Of a stretch of DNA of 64,000 bases, positions 18,584 through 28,442 are shown in pieces (within the stretch, counting starts at the first letter, position 1; each line of letters starts with the position of its first letter). Both the position numbers and the translations under genes were made by a program. The notes below the pieces were generated by a model. That model did not search any database. It was given only the letters and a program-made list of their open reading frames with translations, and was not told the DNA's origin. Origin of the DNA: Shewanella sp. VB17 (GTDB lineage Bacteria; Pseudomonadota; Gammaproteobacteria; Enterobacterales; Shewanellaceae); NCBI RefSeq assembly GCF_013248905.1, contig NZ_JABRVS010000001.1:1984001-2048000 (forward strand), in the 5' to 3' direction.

Positions 18584-18915
18584 GGTTAGTCAATGTTTAA
18601 AAAATTTGTTGGCATTATATATCACCTCAACATACCTAACAGTTATTGTGGTTGGTCTACACGCATTGAGCGTGGCGGAGAGTAGGGATCACTGAATTTA
18701 GCGATTTAGTTATAAGATAAGTTCTCCTAATCTGACAAAGTGGCGCTGTTGTTTGTAAGAGGCTTTGATGTAAACGCGCTTGTCGTATCAAAATTGGGCT
18801 AGTGAATAACCTGAATTTTTACTACTGTTGGCAAGTACATTATTAGTTGTTTTTTCTTAACTTTTTCAGAGTGATAGCTTATTTTTAATGAGCACAAAAA
18901 TAGATTGATATCAAC
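18584..18915 (+). other. AT-rich non-coding stretch
   Basis: About 330 bp between the lipoprotein hairpin and the end of the convergent membrane-protein gene. I see no coding frame, RNA gene or repeat in it. Confidence 0.5.
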
Positions 18916-19353
18916 CTATTCTAGTTTACTTAATAATCTTCTCACTTCATCACGGGCACTATCAATGGCGGTGACAAGATTGATCGCGCTTGCTTCTGAC
19001 TTGCTCAGTGTTTGCCAGTTTTTTTGCCACTCAAATTTTAGTTTCTTTGCTGATAGCGAGACTTCTGGTTCAGTTATTATGCTTAAATCTGCAATAAGAT
19101 TGACCTTTACCCAGCCTTTTCTTGGGTTGCCTTCAATGACATCTTGGTCGTAATGGGCTGCATAAATAATCCCTTCAAGCTCTGACAGTTGCAATAAAAG
19201 TTCAAAACTTGCAGAGCGCATGTTGTTGTTATATTCAGTGATCTCCATGCGCCAAACGTTATAACTAAAGCCGACTAAGGCAAACAGCATACTAAAGACT
19301 GCGGTGATCTGAAAAATGGAGATAGACGGAGTTTTTTTTATGTTGATTGTCAT
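18916..19353 (-). CDS. Small single-pass membrane protein, unknown function
   Basis: 145 residues: a short basic N-terminus, one membrane helix at about 13-33 (IFQITAVFSMLFALVGFSYNVW), then a soluble, mostly helical domain, probably periplasmic, ending in a charged helix (ATAIDSARDEVRRLLSKLE). No recognised family, catalytic motif or metal site. It stands alone, divergent from the thioredoxin gene 207 bp away. The coding pattern is good, but the role is unknown. Confidence 0.6.
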   Translation of the reverse strand: MTINIKKTPSISIFQITAVFSMLFALVGFSYNVWRMEITEYNNNMRSASFELLLQLSELEGIIYAAHYDQDVIEGNPRKGWVKVNLIADLSIITEPEVSLSAKKLKFEWQKNWQTLSKSEASAINLVTAIDSARDEVRRLLSKLE

Positions 19354-19560
19354 ATGAGTGCCTTTACTGATGATATTCCATAGACTTATATTTAATCTAG
19401 TGACTCATTACTTAACACTGTAAAGTCAATTATTAGAGTATATTTAGGGAATAGACAGTAAAAATTGAATAATAAATTCATCTTTTTCGGTCTACTTTTA
19501 ATCATAAAGGGTAAAAATTTCCTTTCAAGCCACCAGTAAGCATTCAATAGGGAGCTGAGA

Positions 19561-20043
19561 ATGAAATGGGTAAACAGTTTATTGTTATGGTGTTTGCTGA
19601 GTGTCACGCTGCAGGCAGCAGAAGTGCTAAACATGGCGCCAGACTTTACCTTAGCCGAGCCACTGGGCAAGATTCACACGCTAGCTGAGTATAAGGGTAA
19701 GCCATTAATATTACATTTCTGGGCCACATGGTGCCCTTACTGTAAGAAGCTTCAACCTGGGCTGGAGAGTATCGCTAACACGTATAAAAATACCGATCTG
19801 CAACTTGTTGGGATTAGTTTTAATGAAAACGAGGGAGCAATGCCAGGGCAAACGCTTAAAAAGCGCGGGATACATTTTCCAACGTTAGTTAAAGGGGAGA
19901 GTGTTGCAAAGGACTATGGCGTTCCGGGTACGCCTACCACGGTATTTATTAATCGAGCAGGAGAAATCATGTGGGTGACAAATATATCAGATCCACACGA
20001 TCCGAGTTTGAATGCTGCTGCCGAGTTTATTCTTAAAAAATAA
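19561..20043 (+). CDS. Periplasmic TlpA/DsbE-like thioredoxin
   Basis: A signal peptide (about 1-20) is followed by a thioredoxin fold of the TlpA/ResA type: APDFTLAEPLGKIHTLAEYKGKPLILHFWATWCPYC with redox pair C58-P-Y-C61 and the cis-proline region GVPGTPTTVFINRAGEI. Such proteins reduce or exchange disulphides outside the inner membrane, often for cytochrome c maturation or stress protection. No cytochrome or Dsb partner gene is adjacent, so the client is unknown. A ribosome site (GGGAG) lies just upstream of the ATG. Confidence 0.85.
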   Translation: MKWVNSLLLWCLLSVTLQAAEVLNMAPDFTLAEPLGKIHTLAEYKGKPLILHFWATWCPYCKKLQPGLESIANTYKNTDLQLVGISFNENEGAMPGQTLKKRGIHFPTLVKGESVAKDYGVPGTPTTVFINRAGEIMWVTNISDPHDPSLNAAAEFILKK

Positions 20044-20175
20044 GGAGCTGTGGGGAGATTTTATCTTTTATTCAGTGAGATGACTCTACTTAAGAAAAAT
20101 ACTTGTTAGTGTGGTCAACTCAGTGACCGGCGTTGGTGTGTCGCCAGCTACAGAGTTTTTATTGTGGGGGGACTG

Positions 20176-20832
20176 TTAAAAGGTCATCTCTGGAACCTGC
20201 TCAGGGACGATGAGTTTGCCTGCCGTTTTACTGACTATTTCTTCAACAGACACACCCGGAGCACGTTCAAGTAGGTGGAAAGCACCATTGTTAATTTCCA
20301 TAAAAGCCAGGTCTGTTAACACACGTTTGATACAACCAAAACCAGTGAGAGGTAATTCACATTTAGGCAGCAGTTTAGATCGCCCCTTTTTGTCAGCGTG
20401 CATCATAGTGACTATGATGTTGTCAGCGCCAGCGACTAAGTCCATTGCGCCTCCCATGCCTTTAATCAGTTTCCCTGGGATCATCCAAGAGGCGATGGAT
20501 CCTTGCTCATCGACTTCAAACGCCCCTAACACGGTTAAATCCACATGACCACCACGGATCATGGCAAAACTCTCAGCGGATGAAAAGAATGATGCACCAT
20601 CAACAGCAGTAACAGTTTGTTTTCCTGCGTTAATCAAATCGGCATCTATGGTATCTTCGGTTGGAAACTCCCCCATCCCTAAGAGACCATTTTCAGATTG
20701 CAGCATCACTTCTATCCCTTTGGGAATGTAGTTTGCCACTAAGGTGGGAATACCAATGCCTAAATTGACGTAATAGCCATCTTTAAGTTCTTGGGCTACA
20801 CGTTGTGCGAGTTGTTCTCTTGATAATGCCAT
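20176..20832 (-). CDS. scoB: 3-oxoacid CoA-transferase subunit B
   Basis: Beta subunit of the succinyl-CoA (or acetyl-CoA): acetoacetate CoA-transferase. The catalytic glutamate lies in SENG (E47), which forms the glutamyl-CoA thioester. Other family words are LGIGIPTLVANYIP near the N-terminus and GFGCIKRVLTDLAFMEI. It is the last gene of the minus-strand liu series, 13 bp behind scoA. In the pathway it activates acetoacetate released by HMG-CoA lyase so that a thiolase can split it to two acetyl-CoA. Length 218 aa is normal. Confidence 0.94.
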   Translation of the reverse strand: MALSREQLAQRVAQELKDGYYVNLGIGIPTLVANYIPKGIEVMLQSENGLLGMGEFPTEDTIDADLINAGKQTVTAVDGASFFSSAESFAMIRGGHVDLTVLGAFEVDEQGSIASWMIPGKLIKGMGGAMDLVAGADNIIVTMMHADKKGRSKLLPKCELPLTGFGCIKRVLTDLAFMEINNGAFHLLERAPGVSVEEIVSKTAGKLIVPEQVPEMTF

Positions 20833-20845
20833 GATGTCTCCCTTC

Positions 20846-21550
20846 TTAAACTGATGCTTTTACGGTACGTTGTTCGATACGCTTTTCAAACGTTCCCTTG
20901 ATGACTCGGTTGACATAGATCCCCGGCGTGTGAATATGATCTGGATCGAGCTCTCCGGGCTGAACAATATGTTCAGCTTCTACTACGGTGATTTTCCCTG
21001 CGGTTGCCATCATAGGATTAAAGTTGGCGGCGGTTTTACGGAAGACCAAATTACCCATGGTATCAGCTTTCCAAGCTCTAATCAGTGAGAAGTCGGCAGT
21101 TAAGGCAGGCTCTAGCACATAATGGCGACCCCCTATTTCTCGCGTTTCTTTACCGTCGGCGATAGGGGTTCCGTACCCTGTTGCGGTAAAGAAAGCGGGG
21201 ATCCCTGCGCCACCGGCACGAATTTTTTCTGCAAGCGTACCTTGAGGGGTTAAAATGACGTTTAAGTCACCAGAGAGCATTTGCTGCTCAAAAGTGGCAT
21301 TTTCACCCACATAAGACGCGATCATGGTATCGATTTGACGTGTTTTAAGCAGCAGTCCAAGCCCAAAATCATCGACTCCAGCATTATTTGAAATGGCGGT
21401 TAATCCGGTTACAGCCGATTTTACCATCTGGGCGATCAATCCTTCGGGAATACCACAAAGGCCAAATCCACCGACCATTACGGTCATATTATTACTGAGG
21501 CCTACTAGGGCTTCTTGATAAGTTTCAACAACTTTATTGAGTCCAGCCAT
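20846..21550 (-). CDS. scoA: 3-oxoacid CoA-transferase subunit A
   Basis: Alpha subunit partner of ScoB. The glycine-rich CoA-binding motif MVGGFGLCGIPEGL (about residues 25-38) and the segment ISNNAGVDDFGLGLLL are diagnostic of the family. Length 234 aa matches SCOT-A subunits. The gene lies 26 bp behind liuE and 13 bp before scoB, so all three are presumably one transcript. The choice of CoA donor (succinyl-CoA versus acetyl-CoA) cannot be read from sequence; succinyl-CoA is usual for this gene context. Confidence 0.94.
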   Translation of the reverse strand: MAGLNKVVETYQEALVGLSNNMTVMVGGFGLCGIPEGLIAQMVKSAVTGLTAISNNAGVDDFGLGLLLKTRQIDTMIASYVGENATFEQQMLSGDLNVILTPQGTLAEKIRAGGAGIPAFFTATGYGTPIADGKETREIGGRHYVLEPALTADFSLIRAWKADTMGNLVFRKTAANFNPMMATAGKITVVEAEHIVQPGELDPDHIHTPGIYVNRVIKGTFEKRIEQRTVKASV

Positions 21551-21576
21551 GATTATTATCTCCTTTGTACAAGGTG

Positions 21577-22467
21577 CTATGGTGTGATTGCTAGGGCGAC
21601 TTTTGAGCCGCTAGTTCTGCCCAATGCTTGGCTTATTTTGTTACCTGCTTGAGCCAGTAAAGGTAAATCAATGCCAGTTTCTATCCCCAATCCATGCAGC
21701 ATATAGACGAGGTCTTCAGTGGCTAAGTTTCCTGATGCTCCTTTGGCATAAGGGCAGCCACCTAATCCTGCAACGGATGAATCTATCACGCTAACCCCCG
21801 TTTCTAAACACGCCAATATATTGGCCAAAGCTTGCCCATAGGTGTCATGAAAGTGCAAAGCAAGTTTATCCACGGGCACTTTGTCAGCAACGGCCTCTAG
21901 CATTTTACGGGAATGTGTGGGTGTGCCAACGCCAATAGTGTCACCGAGCGAAATTTCATAGCAACCCATCTTGTAAAGAATTTCAGACACTCGAGCGACT
22001 TCACTTGTCGAAATATCACCTTCATAAGGACAACCTAATACGCAGGATACGTATCCTCGAACGGGGATGTTCGCTGTGATAGCTCGCTCTATTACAGGGG
22101 CAAAGCGTTCGATTGACTCATCAATTGAGCAGTTGATATTACGCTGACTGAAAGTTTCAGATGCTGCGCCGAAGATGGCGACTTCATCCGCCCCAGCGTC
22201 AAGTGCGAGTTCCAGCCCCTTTAAATTAGGTGTTAGGGCGCTGTAGGTGACCCCCGTTTGGCGGAATATATTGCGCAGAACATCTCCAGAATCCGCCATC
22301 TGTGGTACCCATTTCGGGGACACAAAGCTAGCAGCTTCTATTCGTTTAATGCCTGCTTTGGCTAAGTCTTCAATTAAGATGATTTTATTCTGGCATGTCA
22401 CTGGTTGTTCATTTTGCAGTCCGTCACGGGCACCAACTTCAAAAATACTCACCTGTTTAGGGTACAT
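21577..22467 (-). CDS. liuE: Hydroxymethylglutaryl-CoA lyase
   Basis: Cleaves HMG-CoA to acetyl-CoA and acetoacetate, last carbon-cutting step of leucine breakdown. The HMGL-like TIM barrel opens with VGARDGLQNE (catalytic Arg/Asp), has the metal-binding HFHDTYGQALAN, and the flexible-loop cysteine segment AGLGGCPYAKGASGNLATEDLVY. Length 296 aa is typical. Start ATG abuts the liuD stop, indicating translational coupling. Confidence 0.95.
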   Translation of the reverse strand: MYPKQVSIFEVGARDGLQNEQPVTCQNKIILIEDLAKAGIKRIEAASFVSPKWVPQMADSGDVLRNIFRQTGVTYSALTPNLKGLELALDAGADEVAIFGAASETFSQRNINCSIDESIERFAPVIERAITANIPVRGYVSCVLGCPYEGDISTSEVARVSEILYKMGCYEISLGDTIGVGTPTHSRKMLEAVADKVPVDKLALHFHDTYGQALANILACLETGVSVIDSSVAGLGGCPYAKGASGNLATEDLVYMLHGLGIETGIDLPLLAQAGNKISQALGRTSGSKVALAITP

Positions 22468-24606
22468 TTAGATCTGCTCCTCTTCAGTTTCAGAAGGCTC
22501 CACGTCAACCAATAAGACGCCATCGTTCACCAGTTCGCCAACATCAAAGTAAAAGGCATTCACTGTGCCATCGTAAGGTGACTGTATCGTATACTCCATC
22601 TTCATGGCTTCCATCACCATTAAGCCTTGACCTGCAGTCACTTTATCACCAATTTTAGCCAGATGAGTAACGACAGTGCCATTCATTGGGGCTTTAAGTT
22701 TGTCGGCCAGAGATTCGAGTTCTTCTGTTAGCTCTGTTTGAATCGCACGAAAATGGTAGCTTCTTGAATTGATAAACAAGGTGAAATCATCATCGACTTG
22801 GCTTACCTGAACCCTGAATTTATGAGCTTCACTTTTATGGATGTCAGCTTGATTTGTTTTGCCTGACTGTTTACTGAGTGATATTTCAGCATGGAGCACT
22901 TCACCGTCTAACTCTCCACTGAGTACATAGAGGTTGTCATTGATGTGCAGTTGAAAAATAGATTTTACACCGATTGACGTTTCAATGAGCGCTAATTGTT
23001 GTAATTCATGCCTATCATCAAGCAGTGCTACTTGATGTTGACTGGCACTATTGAGCCTAAAACCACTGACAGATCCCCAAGGAGAATAGGGGTCATGGCT
23101 GTTTATCGCACAGACTTCGGCGGCGGCTTTTCGGACACAAATCTGATATAGAGAGGCGAGTGCTAATGCGGTTTGTTCATCTTTAGCAAGATCACCACTG
23201 AGTCCTCGGCCAATCAAAGCATCACCATAACGGTCGATAAAATCGGTACTGAATTTTGCATCGCGAAAGGCTTGGTGTTGAGCAATATTGGCCAGAAATT
23301 CAATATTGTGTTTAAGGCCGCTGATTTGATAGGACTCTAATGAATGAACCAAACGTTGTAGCGCTCTGGGTCGAGATTCATCCCAAACAATTAATTTAGA
23401 GATCATGGGATCATAAAAGTTACTGATCTCATCATTTTCTCGAATGCCGGAATCGATACGCACATGGCCACTTTGTTCTGGCTCACGCAGAAAATTGAGC
23501 TTACCACTGGCGGGAAGAAACGCATTTTGTGGATCTTCAGCGTAGATGCGTACTTCAAATGAATGGCCGTGTACTCGTACTTCATCTTGAGTTAGGGGCA
23601 GCTGGTGGCCACTAGCGACCATTAATTGCCATTTTACCAAATCTTGTCCGGTAACCATTTCTGTCACCGGATGTTCTACTTGAAGACGAGTATTCATTTC
23701 CATAAAGTAGAAGCTATTGTCGGTATCGAGTAGGAATTCGATAGTGCCTGCGCCTTGGTAATTGATAGCGTTTGCCGCCGCGACTGCCGCTGCTCCCATT
23801 TTGGCTCTTAGCTCGTCACTCAATCCAGGTGCTGGCGCCTCTTCGACCACTTTTTGGTGGCGTCGTTGAATGGAGCAATCACGATCGGCCAAGTAAATAC
23901 AGTGACCGTAATTATCAGCAAAGACTTGCACTTCAATGTGACGAGGCTGACGTAGGTAACGTTCCATCAATAATTTATCGTTACCGAAAGAGCTGATGGC
24001 TTCACGTCGAGCAGAATGAATCGCGTCAAGTACTTCGGTTTCACTTTCAACAATGCGCATCCCTTTTCCGCCTCCTCCAAAGGCGGCTTTAATCAGTAAT
24101 GGGAAGCCCATTTTTTTTGCTTCGTTAACGAGAAAATCATCACGTTGATTATCACCATGATAACCAGGAACCAAAGGGACATGAGCGGTACCCATGATTT
24201 CTTTTGCCGCGCTTTTACTGCCCATGGCATCGATAGCATCAGCTGTTGGGCCAACAAAAGCGATACCTTCTTGTTCACACAGACGAGCAAATTCAGCATT
24301 TTCTGACAGGAAGCCGTAACCGGGATGAATGGCTTGAGCGCCAGCTTTTTTGGCGATAGCAACAATGAGTTCGCTTTTAAGGTAAGAGTCTGTTGGTGCA
24401 CTGCCGCCGAGATAGAAAGACTCGTCTGCCATGGCAACATGGCGGGCATCGATGTCCGCATCTGAATACAATGCGACGGTTCTGATCCCCATGCTCTTTG
24501 CTGTTTTAATAATACGGCAGGCAATTTCGCCTCGGTTAGCAATTAACAATTTTTTAATCAGAAAGGTTTTACTCAAGGCTTTATTTTTTAATGATTGGGA
24601 GGCCAT
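22468..24606 (-). CDS. liuD: Methylcrotonyl-CoA carboxylase biotin-containing subunit (alpha)
   Basis: Carboxylates 3-methylcrotonyl-CoA together with LiuB. An N-terminal biotin carboxylase domain (about 18-465) has LLIANRGEIACRI, the ATP-grasp glycine loop KAAFGGGGKGMRIV and EMNTRLQVEHPVTE. A linker region follows, and a C-terminal biotinyl domain (about 637-702) carries the biotin site EAMKME with K669. Length 712 aa is in the usual range. Only 1 bp separates it from liuC and none from liuE. Confidence 0.95.
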   Translation of the reverse strand: MASQSLKNKALSKTFLIKKLLIANRGEIACRIIKTAKSMGIRTVALYSDADIDARHVAMADESFYLGGSAPTDSYLKSELIVAIAKKAGAQAIHPGYGFLSENAEFARLCEQEGIAFVGPTADAIDAMGSKSAAKEIMGTAHVPLVPGYHGDNQRDDFLVNEAKKMGFPLLIKAAFGGGGKGMRIVESETEVLDAIHSARREAISSFGNDKLLMERYLRQPRHIEVQVFADNYGHCIYLADRDCSIQRRHQKVVEEAPAPGLSDELRAKMGAAAVAAANAINYQGAGTIEFLLDTDNSFYFMEMNTRLQVEHPVTEMVTGQDLVKWQLMVASGHQLPLTQDEVRVHGHSFEVRIYAEDPQNAFLPASGKLNFLREPEQSGHVRIDSGIRENDEISNFYDPMISKLIVWDESRPRALQRLVHSLESYQISGLKHNIEFLANIAQHQAFRDAKFSTDFIDRYGDALIGRGLSGDLAKDEQTALALASLYQICVRKAAAEVCAINSHDPYSPWGSVSGFRLNSASQHQVALLDDRHELQQLALIETSIGVKSIFQLHINDNLYVLSGELDGEVLHAEISLSKQSGKTNQADIHKSEAHKFRVQVSQVDDDFTLFINSRSYHFRAIQTELTEELESLADKLKAPMNGTVVTHLAKIGDKVTAGQGLMVMEAMKMEYTIQSPYDGTVNAFYFDVGELVNDGVLLVDVEPSETEEEQI

Positions 24607-24607
24607 G

Positions 24608-25447
24608 TTATTCGTTTCCTTGCGCCGTATCAGTGTTGATTTTCCAGTCGGGAGTGCGTTTTTCTAAGAAAGCATTTAAACCTTCTTGGCCTTCGGCTGA
24701 CATGCGAATGCGGGCGATGCGCTCGCTGGTATCATTCAATGTATGTTGATCTATCACCCCGTTTTCAAGGCTAGAGAGTAAGCTTTTTACCCAAGTCATG
24801 CCTTGAGGGCTGTTGGCGAGTAAGGCTGCGATAATCGGCGTTGCTTGGGCATCGAGATCCTCACTAATGTCATGGATCACATTAAGAGACAAGGCTTGTT
24901 GAGCGTTAAACTTCTCAGCGGTTAACATATAACGACGTGCCATTCGCTGGCCCATAGTCCGAGTGACATAAGGACTAATGATTGCCGGAATAAGGCCCAG
25001 TTTGACTTCACTGAGACAGAAACTAGCACGGGAATTCGCAATGGCGATATCACAGCAGCAAATAAGCCCTAATGCACCGCCGTAGGCAGCACCTTGTACT
25101 AAAGCCATGGTCGGTTTAGGGAACTTATCCAGCATTGACATCAGCTTGGCTAGCTTATTAGCATCGGCAAGGTTTTGCTCGAAATCCATTTTAGCTTGAT
25201 CACGCATCCAATTAAGATCGGCGCCAGCACTGAAGTTTTTACCATTTGCTTTAAGGACCAGTACGTTGCAATCATCATTTTCGGCAAAATAAACCAGCGA
25301 CTGGCTCATCTCGCTTATCATTACCTCATCGAAGGCATTGTGTTTATCCACTCGATCTAGGATCAGTTCGCCCACACCATTTTTTAATGTGCAGCTAACA
25401 AAATGTAGTCTGTTCGAAAATTCATTGGTCATGGCCAGGTTATCCAT
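24608..25447 (-). CDS. liuC: Methylglutaconyl-CoA hydratase (enoyl-CoA hydratase family)
   Basis: Hydrates 3-methylglutaconyl-CoA to HMG-CoA. The crotonase fold is clear: ILDRVDKHNAFDEVM, the oxyanion-hole segment NFSAGADLNWMRDQA and ALVQGAAYGGALGLICCCDIAIA with SEVKLGLIPAIISPYV. An in-frame ATG five codons in (MTNEFSNRL) is an alternative start. Its substrate is inferred from its place between the two carboxylase subunits rather than from a specific residue. Confidence 0.92.
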   Translation of the reverse strand: MDNLAMTNEFSNRLHFVSCTLKNGVGELILDRVDKHNAFDEVMISEMSQSLVYFAENDDCNVLVLKANGKNFSAGADLNWMRDQAKMDFEQNLADANKLAKLMSMLDKFPKPTMALVQGAAYGGALGLICCCDIAIANSRASFCLSEVKLGLIPAIISPYVTRTMGQRMARRYMLTAEKFNAQQALSLNVIHDISEDLDAQATPIIAALLANSPQGMTWVKSLLSSLENGVIDQHTLNDTSERIARIRMSAEGQEGLNAFLEKRTPDWKINTDTAQGNE

Positions 25448-25493
25448 TATCTATTAGCCCGATACTCTCTAGTGTGTTGCCAAGGGCTAGCCC

Positions 25494-27101
25494 TTACATG
25501 CGAAATACGCCGAATTTGGTCTCTTCTATTGGTGCATTGAGTGCTGCTGAAAGCGCTAAACCCACCACATCACGAGTCTGGCTAGGGTCAATAATACCGT
25601 CATCCCACAGACGAGCGCTGGCATGATAAGGGTGACCTTCTTTGTCATATTGCTCGACGATTGGCGCACGGAATTGTTGTTCTTCTTCATCAGACCAATC
25701 GACGCCTTTACGCGCGAGTCCATCACGACGGACAGTGGCTAATACCCTAGCGGCTTGCTCTCCGCCCATGACAGAAATACGAGCATTTGGCCACATCCAC
25801 ATCATGGTTGGTTCGAATGCTCGGCCGCACATGCCGTAGTTACCAGCACCGTAGCTGCCACCAATAATGACTGTAAATTTAGGTACATTGGCACACGACA
25901 CAGCGGTGACCATTTTGGCCCCGTGTTTCGCTATCCCTTCGTGTTCATATTTCTTGCCTACCATAAAGCCGGTGATATTTTGCAAGAAGAGCAGGGGGAT
26001 TTTTCGTTGACAACACAGTTCAATAAAATGCGCGCCTTTTTGGGCAGATTCAGAGAAAAGGATGCCATTGTTGGCAATGATACCGATAGGGTAGCCATGA
26101 ATTCTGGCAAAGCCGCAGACTAAAGTGGCACCATAGCCAGCCTTAAACTCATCGAAGTCCGAGTCATCGACAATGCGTGCGATGACTTCTTTTACATCAT
26201 AAGGTTTTTTAAGATCGGTTCCCACAATGCCGTAAAGCTCATTAATATCAAAAAGAGGGGGTTTGGCAGGACTGAGTTGAGACTCAATGGTTTTTTGATG
26301 ATTGATTCGGGTCACCGCTTTACGGGCAAGTTCGAGTGCATGCTCATCACTTTGGGCCATATGATCAGCCACACCTGATATTTTTGTGTGCACTTCAGCG
26401 CCCCCAAGCTCTTCGGCGGTGACCTCTTCACCTGTTGCAGCTTTAACCAGCGGTGGGCCAGCAAGGAAAATAGTGCCTTGCTCTTTAACAATAATGGACT
26501 CATCAGCCATGGCGGGGACATATGCGCCCCCTGCAGTGCAAAGTCCCATCACCACAGCAATTTGTGGAATACCTTTGGCTGACATGTGTGCTTGATTATA
26601 AAAGATACGGCCAAAATGATCTCTATCAGGAAAAACTTCATCTTGGCGGGGAAGGTTTGCTCCCCCCGAATCAACCAGATATATGCAAGGAAGATGACAA
26701 CGACTGGCAATGTCTTGTGCTCGAAGGTGTTTTTTCACGGTCACAGGATAATAAGTTCCGCCTTTGACCGTGGCATCGTTGGCAATGATCATGCATTCGA
26801 CGCCGCTCACGCGCCCTATGCCGGCAATGATACCTGCAGCTGGAACCACATCTTCGTAGAGTTCGTAGGCGGCAAATTGTGACAGTTCAAGAAAAGGAGA
26901 ACCTGGATCTAACAATTTTTCAACCCGATGGCGAGGCAGGAGTTTTCCTCGAGAAAGATGGCGCTCTCGAGCAATCTCGCCGCCGCCTTGCTCAATGGCA
27001 TTAATTTTACATTTGAGATCATGCACAAGGTTGCTCATGTCGTCATATTTAGTCTTAAATTCGTCACTACGAGTGTTAATACGACTGCTAAGTTGAGTCA
27101 C
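25494..27101 (-). CDS. liuB: Methylcrotonyl-CoA carboxylase carboxyltransferase subunit (beta)
   Basis: Transfers CO2 from biotin on LiuD to 3-methylcrotonyl-CoA. Typical MCC-beta words are present: GGGEIARERHLSRGKLLPRHRVE, GIGRVSGVECMIIANDATVKGGTYYPVTVKKHLRAQ, and the glycine-rich GGSYGAGNYGMCGRAFEP. Both N- and C-terminal carboxyltransferase domains are complete (535 aa, the usual length). It follows liuA by 85 bp on the same strand. Confidence 0.95.
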   Translation of the reverse strand: MTQLSSRINTRSDEFKTKYDDMSNLVHDLKCKINAIEQGGGEIARERHLSRGKLLPRHRVEKLLDPGSPFLELSQFAAYELYEDVVPAAGIIAGIGRVSGVECMIIANDATVKGGTYYPVTVKKHLRAQDIASRCHLPCIYLVDSGGANLPRQDEVFPDRDHFGRIFYNQAHMSAKGIPQIAVVMGLCTAGGAYVPAMADESIIVKEQGTIFLAGPPLVKAATGEEVTAEELGGAEVHTKISGVADHMAQSDEHALELARKAVTRINHQKTIESQLSPAKPPLFDINELYGIVGTDLKKPYDVKEVIARIVDDSDFDEFKAGYGATLVCGFARIHGYPIGIIANNGILFSESAQKGAHFIELCCQRKIPLLFLQNITGFMVGKKYEHEGIAKHGAKMVTAVSCANVPKFTVIIGGSYGAGNYGMCGRAFEPTMMWMWPNARISVMGGEQAARVLATVRRDGLARKGVDWSDEEEQQFRAPIVEQYDKEGHPYHASARLWDDGIIDPSQTRDVVGLALSAALNAPIEETKFGVFRM

Positions 27102-27186
27102 GATTTGGATCCTTTTGAAGCTAAAAACAGATGGAGTAGGAGCACAGAGCAGGACACTAAATTAGTCGTATCTTGTCTGGGTTAAC

Positions 27187-28356
27187 TTACTTAGATTCGT
27201 TAAACAGCTCACGACCAATCAGCATGCGGCGAATTTCAGAGGTACCCGCTCCAATTTCATAGAGCTTAGCATCACGTAAAAGTCGACCCGTTGCATATTC
27301 ATTGACGTAACCGTTTCCGCCTAATAATTGAATCGCATCAAGGGCCATTTTGGTGGCCAGTTCTGCTGAGTAAAGAATGGCCCCAGCGGCATCTTTTCGT
27401 GTTGCTTCACCGCGATCACAAGATTTAGCCACATTGTAAACGTAAGATTTTGCCGCATTCATACCGGTATACATATCGGCAAGTTTTCCTTGAACGAGTT
27501 GGAATTCACCAATGGATTTACCAAATTGTTCACGCTCATGGATGTAAGGCATAACAATATCCATGCACGCGGTCATGATCCCTAGTGGGCCGCCAGAAAG
27601 CACCACTCGCTCGTAATCTAAGCCGCTCATTAAGACTTTTATGCCATTATTTAGTCCGCCAAGTATGTTTTCTTCAGGGACTTCACAATCTTTAAAAACC
27701 AGCTCACAGGTATTTGAGCCGCGCATTCCCAACTTGTCGAGTTTTTGTGCGGTACTAAACCCCTTTGAATCACGTTCTACGATAAAGGCGGTGATACCAT
27801 GAGGCCCTTTATCGAGGTCTGTTTTGGCATAAATAACGTAAGTATGTGCGTCAGGGCCGTTTGTTATCCACATTTTGTTGCCGTTAAGGATATAACGGTC
27901 ACCCTTTTTTTGAGCCGTGAGTTTCATCGAAACCACATCGGAACCCGCATTGGGTTCACTCATGGCCAAGGCGCCTATGTGTTCACCGCTAACCAACTTA
28001 GGCAGATATTTGGCTTTTTGTTCGTTATTACCGTTACGGTTAATTTGGTTTACACATAAATTAGAATGAGCACCGTAACTTAATCCGATAGAAGCAGAGG
28101 CACGTGAAATTTCCTCCATGGCCACAACATGCGCTAAATACCCCATGTTAGCACCGCCATATTCTTCAGCAACCGTCACGCCTAACAGCCCCATGTCGCC
28201 CAGTACTGGCCAAAGTTCATTGGGGAAAGCATTGTCAATATCGGTTTTTGCAGCGATGGGTGCTATTTCATTGGCAGCGAAGCTTTGTACTGCATCACGC
28301 AGCATATCGACATCTTCGCTCAGGCCGAAATTGAGAGATGAGTAAAGTTGAGTCAT
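27187..28356 (-). CDS. liuA: Isovaleryl-CoA dehydrogenase
   Basis: FAD-dependent acyl-CoA dehydrogenase oxidising isovaleryl-CoA to 3-methylcrotonyl-CoA. Family motifs: ALAMSEPNAGSDV (FAD/acyl-CoA loop), NGNKMWITNGPDA, and near the C-terminus QLLGGNGYVNEYATGRLLRDAKLYEIGAGTSEIRRMLIGRELF. The catalytic base of this subfamily sits in GLDYERVVLSGGPLGI. Length 389 aa. First enzyme gene behind liuR. Confidence 0.94.
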   Translation of the reverse strand: MTQLYSSLNFGLSEDVDMLRDAVQSFAANEIAPIAAKTDIDNAFPNELWPVLGDMGLLGVTVAEEYGGANMGYLAHVVAMEEISRASASIGLSYGAHSNLCVNQINRNGNNEQKAKYLPKLVSGEHIGALAMSEPNAGSDVVSMKLTAQKKGDRYILNGNKMWITNGPDAHTYVIYAKTDLDKGPHGITAFIVERDSKGFSTAQKLDKLGMRGSNTCELVFKDCEVPEENILGGLNNGIKVLMSGLDYERVVLSGGPLGIMTACMDIVMPYIHEREQFGKSIGEFQLVQGKLADMYTGMNAAKSYVYNVAKSCDRGEATRKDAAGAILYSAELATKMALDAIQLLGGNGYVNEYATGRLLRDAKLYEIGAGTSEIRRMLIGRELFNESK

Positions 28357-28442
28357 GGCTTGTGTCCTATCCGTTTAAGTAAAGTACTGATTGCTTATCA
28401 TGATGTTATTTAATGTCGGTATGCATCTGTTAAGGTGTTGTT

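Noticed and set aside
24093..24542. A 149-codon frame overlapping liuD on the same strand
   Set aside because: It is an out-of-frame reading of the biotin carboxylase domain, which is itself complete.
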